In this document: in pieces, positions 43,004 through 46,104 of the stretch
How positions within the stretch are numbered: position 1 is the stretch's first letter
How the letters are laid out: every line of letters starts with the position of its first letter
From: Rhizobiaceae bacterium
GTDB taxonomy: Bacteria > Pseudomonadota > Alphaproteobacteria > Rhizobiales > Rhizobiaceae
Length of the DNA: 46,104 bases
Direction of reading: 5' to 3'
Assembly: GCA_019635715.1 (NCBI GenBank)
Contig: JAHBYY010000035.1
Span: 1 to 46,104, forward strand
Position numbers and translations under genes: made by a program
Notes under the pieces: generated by a model
What the model saw: only the letters and a program-made list of their open reading frames with translations
What the model was told of the DNA's origin: nothing
The model's database searches: none

Positions 43004-43809
43004 GCATTCCCATAACGAGCCTCGCCGAGTTCGCGGCGCGCAGCGCGTGGCTGCAGCCGCACCGCATCCTGCTGATGGCGGTCGCCGCCGCGCTGGTCAT
43101 TTCGGCGGCGCTGTTCATGCGCTGGGACTGGCTGCCGAATTATTACGGCCTGGCGCTGCAGGGCATCTGGCGCACGATCTGGATCCTGGTGGTCACCTGC
43201 GTTCTGGGCATCATGCTGGCCGTGCCGCTGGGGCTCGCGCAAGCCGCAGGGCCGTGGTGGCTGGCGATGCCCGCCAACGCGTTCTGCACCGTCATCCGCG
43301 GCACGCCGCTCCTCCTCCAGCTCTGGCTGCTCTATTACGGGCTGGGCTCGCTGTTTCCGCAGTTTCCCTGGATCCGGCAGTCGGAGCTATGGCCCTATCT
43401 CAGGCAGGCATGGCCCTATGCAGTGCTGTCCCTGACGATCTCCTTCGCGGCCTACGAGGGCGAGGTGATGCGTGGCGCCTTCGCCGGCGTGCCCAGGGGT
43501 CAACTCGAGGCCGCCCGCGCCTACGGCATGCGGCCGTTTACGATCTTCCGCCGCATCTGGCTGCCGCAGGCACTGCACCGGGCGCTGCCGACGCTCGCCG
43601 GCGAAACGGTGCTGCAATTGAAATGCACACCTCTCGTTGCGACGATCACCGTCGTCGACATCTACGCGGTCGCCTCGCGGGTCAGGCAGGACACGTTCAT
43701 CGTCTACGAACCGCTGCTCTTGCTGGCGCTCATCTATCTGATCATTTCGGGCGTCATCATTTTCCTGTTCAGGAAGATGGAGGCCCGGATTCCAGTGCGG
43801 CTCGGATGA
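43000..43809 (+). CDS. ABC transporter permease (HisM/ArtM type)
   Basis: 269 residues with an extra N-terminal membrane segment (ILLMAVAAALVISAALFM). Motifs include VIRGTPLLLQLWLLYYGLG and the EAA loop LEAARAYGMRPFTIFRRIWL, the pattern of polar amino acid permeases that pair with a HisQ-type partner. It overlaps the first permease and the following Ldh-family gene by four bases each, so all three are translated as a chain. Confidence 0.93.
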   Translation: MSIPITSLAEFAARSAWLQPHRILLMAVAAALVISAALFMRWDWLPNYYGLALQGIWRTIWILVVTCVLGIMLAVPLGLAQAAGPWWLAMPANAFCTVIRGTPLLLQLWLLYYGLGSLFPQFPWIRQSELWPYLRQAWPYAVLSLTISFAAYEGEVMRGAFAGVPRGQLEAARAYGMRPFTIFRRIWLPQALHRALPTLAGETVLQLKCTPLVATITVVDIYAVASRVRQDTFIVYEPLLLLALIYLIISGVIIFLFRKMEARIPVRLG

Positions 43810-44819
43810 GCATGCCCGCCATGGAACGCATCTCGCTCGAGGAGGCGGAGCGGCTTTGCATCGATGCGGCAATCGCGGCCGGAGCATCGGCCCCCGCCGC
43901 GGAGTCCATCGCCAGGGCGGCCGTGGCCGCCGAGGCGGAGGGCCAGCCGGCGGTCGGGCTTGCGCATTTCATAGACTATCTCGACGCCCTGGAGGCGGGC
44001 CGGATCAACGGCACGGCAACGCCTCTCATCTCGCGGCCGGCGCGGGCAATCATCCTGTCCGACGCGGGCGGCGGGACGGCGCATCTCGGCTTCGACATGG
44101 CGTTCGAGGACCTGGTGGCGGTGGCGGAGACGTTCGGCGTCGCGATCTTCAGCCAGAAGAACGCCTATACGGCAGGCGCGCTGGGCTATTTCGCCGGCCG
44201 CCTCGCTAAGCGCGGGCTGGTCGGGCTCGCGGCGGCGAACGGTCCAGCACTGCTTGCCGGCTCGGGCACGACGAGGCCGGTGTTCTGCACCAACCCGATC
44301 GCCTTCGCCGCGCCGACGGAGCACGGGCCGCCGCTGCTGATCGACCAGTCGTCCAGCGCGACCGCCTATGTGAACATAAGGGCAGCGGCGGAGCGCGGCG
44401 AGGCCATTCCCGAAGGCTGGGCGCTCGGGCCCGACGGCAAGCCGACCACGAATCCGCACGAGGCGATGCGCGGCGCCCTTCTGGCATTCGGCGGGGCGCG
44501 CGGGGCCAATATCGCGCTGATGGTCGAAGTGCTCGCGGCCGGACTTTCGGGCGCGAACTGGTCGCTCGACGCGCCGTCCTTCGCGGAGGGCGCGGAATCG
44601 CCGGGCTGCGGGCTGTTCGTGCTGGCGATCGACCCGCGGCTGTTCACCGGCGGTTTCGCGAACCGGACCGGGCGGCACCTCGACCGGCTGACGACCGGCT
44701 TCGGGCTTCATGTTCCGGGAGGGGCAAAGGCGAAGCGGAGGGCGAAGGCAGTCCGGGAAGGCGTCGAGGTCGAAGCGGCGGTGATGGAACGTCTCCGCTC
44801 CTGCCTGCCGGCCACGTGA
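43806..44819 (+). CDS. Ldh-family (malate/lactate/ureidoglycolate dehydrogenase) oxidoreductase
   Basis: 337 residues of the sulfolactate/malate/L-lactate dehydrogenase 2 family. Visible are HFIDYLDALEAGRING, the NAD(P)-site segment SQKNAYTAGALGYFAGRLA, TRPVFCTNPIAFAAP and IDQSSSATAYVNIRAAAERG. Members include delta1-piperideine-2-carboxylate and delta1-pyrroline-2-carboxylate reductases. In an amino acid transport operon, reduction of a cyclic imine from a basic amino acid fits well. ATG overlaps the permease stop. Confidence 0.9.
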   Translation: MSMPAMERISLEEAERLCIDAAIAAGASAPAAESIARAAVAAEAEGQPAVGLAHFIDYLDALEAGRINGTATPLISRPARAIILSDAGGGTAHLGFDMAFEDLVAVAETFGVAIFSQKNAYTAGALGYFAGRLAKRGLVGLAAANGPALLAGSGTTRPVFCTNPIAFAAPTEHGPPLLIDQSSSATAYVNIRAAAERGEAIPEGWALGPDGKPTTNPHEAMRGALLAFGGARGANIALMVEVLAAGLSGANWSLDAPSFAEGAESPGCGLFVLAIDPRLFTGGFANRTGRHLDRLTTGFGLHVPGGAKAKRRAKAVREGVEVEAAVMERLRSCLPAT

Positions 44820-44821
44820 AA

Positions 44822-44841
44822 AACCCCGCAGAAGCGGGGTT
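44822..44841 (-). terminator. Intrinsic terminator of the CsbD gene
   Basis: AACCCCGC-AGAA-GCGGGGTT is a perfect 8-base stem. On the minus strand it is followed by a T tract (five Ts counting the last stem bases), 23 bases past the CsbD-gene stop. It may also stop the rightward Ldh operon. Confidence 0.85.
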
Positions 44842-44864
44842 CTCCGAAAGCCTGGCGGCGCGGA

Positions 44865-45062
44865 TCAGTGGCGCGCGAGCCAGGAATCGATTTCGCGGTC
44901 GGCAGCGTCCTGGGCGTGGCCATAACGCTCCTGCAGACGGCCGGCGAGCTCGCGGCGGTTGCCGCGGATGACGTCGAGATCGTCATTCGTCAGCTTGCCC
45001 CACTGCTGCTGGACCTTGCCCTTGAACTGCTCCCAATTGCCTTCGACCTGATTCCAATTCAT
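44865..45062 (-). CDS. CsbD family stress protein
   Basis: A 65-residue hydrophilic protein: MNWNQVEGNWEQFKGKVQQQ and WGKLTNDDLDVIRGNRRELA cover most of it, the full CsbD domain with its Asn-Trp-x-Gln opening. Members rise in general stress response in Bacillus and many proteobacteria; molecular function unknown. Monocistronic, with its own terminator. GGAGAT lies just before the ATG. Confidence 0.95.
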   Translation of the reverse strand: MNWNQVEGNWEQFKGKVQQQWGKLTNDDLDVIRGNRRELAGRLQERYGHAQDAADREIDSWLARH

Positions 45063-45301
45063 GGCGCATCTCCTTGATTTTGAACGAACCGGCGACGGAG
45101 CCGGTCTGGCAGGAAAACGCGACGGCCCGGCCAAGGTTCCAAGAGGGGTTGCCCTGGTTCCAAAGAAAGGCCCGGCGTATCGCCGACTCATTTTCGGACG
45201 CGCGCCGGCGGCTCCGGCGACATGGCTCGCCAGAGAATAAGGTTCGGGAACGGAGGATGGGCGCCGTGCTTCGGCCAGCGCCGGACCGAAGGCTTTTGCC
45301 G

Positions 45302-45718
45302 TCAGGACGTGTCCGGCGCGCGCGGCGCCGCGAGCGCATGGGCGTCGCCGGCCGGAGTGCTGGCAGGCACGATCCGAGATCCCGCCGACCGCCGGCGGGC
45401 GACCCTCAGCATCCACGCCAGGAGAGTTGCCCACACGAGCGACAGAGCCCGCAAGCGGAGCGCCAGATGCGCGGCGTCGGCCGGCTCGTTGCCGGGTGCA
45501 TCGGATATCGCCGGATCGGGGCATCCGCCCAGCGGCGGCGCGCCGCGCCGGCGCGCATGACCGTCGACCTGCGCGACCATTTCGGCCCGGAGCAATAGCC
45601 CGAGGACACGGCAGCGCTCCGGGCGCGACGCGTGGCGCGCGCGGTCGGCGAGATCGGCGAGCACCAGCAGCATGGCGACGATGCGCCTGATGATGTCGGT
45701 CTGCGTCGCCCAGTCCAT
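45302..45718 (-). CDS. Hypothetical protein, possibly membrane-associated
   Basis: I do not know the family. From ATG 45718 the product is 138 residues. An amphipathic start (MDWATQTDIIRRIVAMLLVL, then ADLADRARHASR) is followed by arginine-rich and low-complexity parts and one moderately hydrophobic stretch (LSLVWATLLAWMLRVA). The DIIRRIVAMLLVLADLA segment looks like a real protein. The last 30 residues are Ala/Pro-rich, and the true end or start is uncertain. Confidence 0.55.
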   Translation of the reverse strand: MDWATQTDIIRRIVAMLLVLADLADRARHASRPERCRVLGLLLRAEMVAQVDGHARRRGAPPLGGCPDPAISDAPGNEPADAAHLALRLRALSLVWATLLAWMLRVARRRSAGSRIVPASTPAGDAHALAAPRAPDTS

Positions 45719-45896
45719 CGCGTCCCCCGTTTCGGTCAGGCGCAGTGTGGGGGCGGTGGCGAGGGGTGTGGATCGATTTTTTTCCGAAGCGCAGGATTCC
45801 GGGCCGAACCGGCTCGCCAACCTGGAATCCATCCACGTCTAGCCGTGTCCGAACTGAGCCGACCCGGGGCGAATCGGGTCGACTACGATGAATGAA

Positions 45897-45928
45897 AAAA
45901 CCCCGCCGGATCGCTCCGGCGGGGTTTT
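45897..45928 (-). terminator. Intrinsic terminator of rpsA
   Basis: AAAACCCCGCCGGA-TCGC-TCCGGCGGGGTTTT is a perfect 14-base stem with a four-base loop, 23 bases past the rpsA stop. The minus-strand copy ends in six Ts. The plus-strand copy has four Ts, so it can work both ways. Confidence 0.92.
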
Positions 45929-45951
45929 GGCATTGTATCGGCGTTGCAGCC

Positions 45952-46104
45952 TTAGTTGCGGCTCTTGAGCGCCGCGCCGAGGATGTCGCCGAGCGATGCG
46001 CCGGAGTCGGTGGAGCCGTACTGAGCGACGGCTTCCTTTTCCTCGGCGATTTCCAGCGCCTTGACCGAGACCTGCACCTTGCGGGTCTTCTTGTCGTAGG
46101 CGAT
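45952..46104 (-). CDS. rpsA: 30S ribosomal protein S1, C-terminal fragment
   Basis: Only the last 50 residues are in the window. They read IAYDKKTRKVQVSVKALEIA, then EEKEAVAQYGSTDSGASLGD and ILGAALKSRN. This is the end of the last S1 RNA-binding repeat and the usual alphaproteobacterial tail. S1 helps mRNA bind the 30S subunit. The rest of the gene lies to the right. It places the window on the main chromosome. Confidence 0.93.
   Translation of the reverse strand: MAYDKKTRKVQVSVKALEIAEEKEAVAQYGSTDSGASLGDILGAALKSRN

Overview
The window looks like chromosomal DNA of a Hyphomicrobiales (Rhizobiales) alphaproteobacterium, probably of the Mesorhizobium/Aminobacter/Phyllobacteriaceae type. The reasons are the high-GC coding style, the many LysR regulators, the C-terminal piece of ribosomal protein S1 (rpsA) at the right edge, and the CCCCCCTCTGGCCTGCCG inverted-repeat family near 39.3 kb. 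The genus is an inference. I see no tRNA, rRNA, CRISPR array, integrase or intact insertion sequence.

Left end (1-4.6 kb): an accessory segment that looks less GC-rich than the rest. Four overlapping genes form one transcript. They encode a charged helical protein of unknown family, a QueC-fold protein resembling defence-associated QatC, an XRE/ImmA-IrrE protein and a PIN-domain protein. A frameshifted DUF4279 gene follows. This is the best candidate for an undescribed, defence-like or toxin-antitoxin-like system. Its left part may be cut off by the window edge.

4.8-14 kb: LysR and a divergent EamA exporter. Next come an MFS exporter, a Tat-exported cyclophilin-like protein and a zinc alcohol dehydrogenase. 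A second LysR is divergent from an isoquinoline-1-oxidoreductase-like molybdenum hydroxylase (2Fe-2S subunit, molybdopterin subunit, cytochrome c).

14-22.4 kb: a TetR gene heads a leftward set with a Tat-signal thioredoxin-reductase-like flavoprotein, a FabF-like ketosynthase and a short-chain dehydrogenase. Divergent from it is an RND efflux pair. A nested palindrome with a single centre lies between them.

22.5-28 kb: an arsenic operon (arsR, LMW-phosphatase-type arsC, glutaredoxin-type arsC, acr3) with an ArsR-type dyad. Then LysR divergent from pirin and an isochorismatase-like hydrolase, separated by a perfect 34-base palindrome.

28-32.3 kb: a leftward copper module (small Cys-containing protein, PCuAC, Sco, YcnI, CopC-CopD fusion) ending in a decayed copper-associated gene.

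32.4-37.5 kb: a TIM-barrel protein, overlapping tandem crcB fluoride channel genes, a GMC oxidoreductase and an orphan sensor histidine kinase.

37.6-44.8 kb: a probable arginine or methylarginine uptake and catabolism cluster. It holds an AruI-like ThDP decarboxylase, a DDAH-like amidinohydrolase, a four-gene polar amino acid ABC transporter and an Ldh-family reductase. A MITE-like inverted repeat lies between the first two.

44.8-46.1 kb: a CsbD-family stress protein, a small unknown protein, two clear intrinsic terminators and the end of rpsA.
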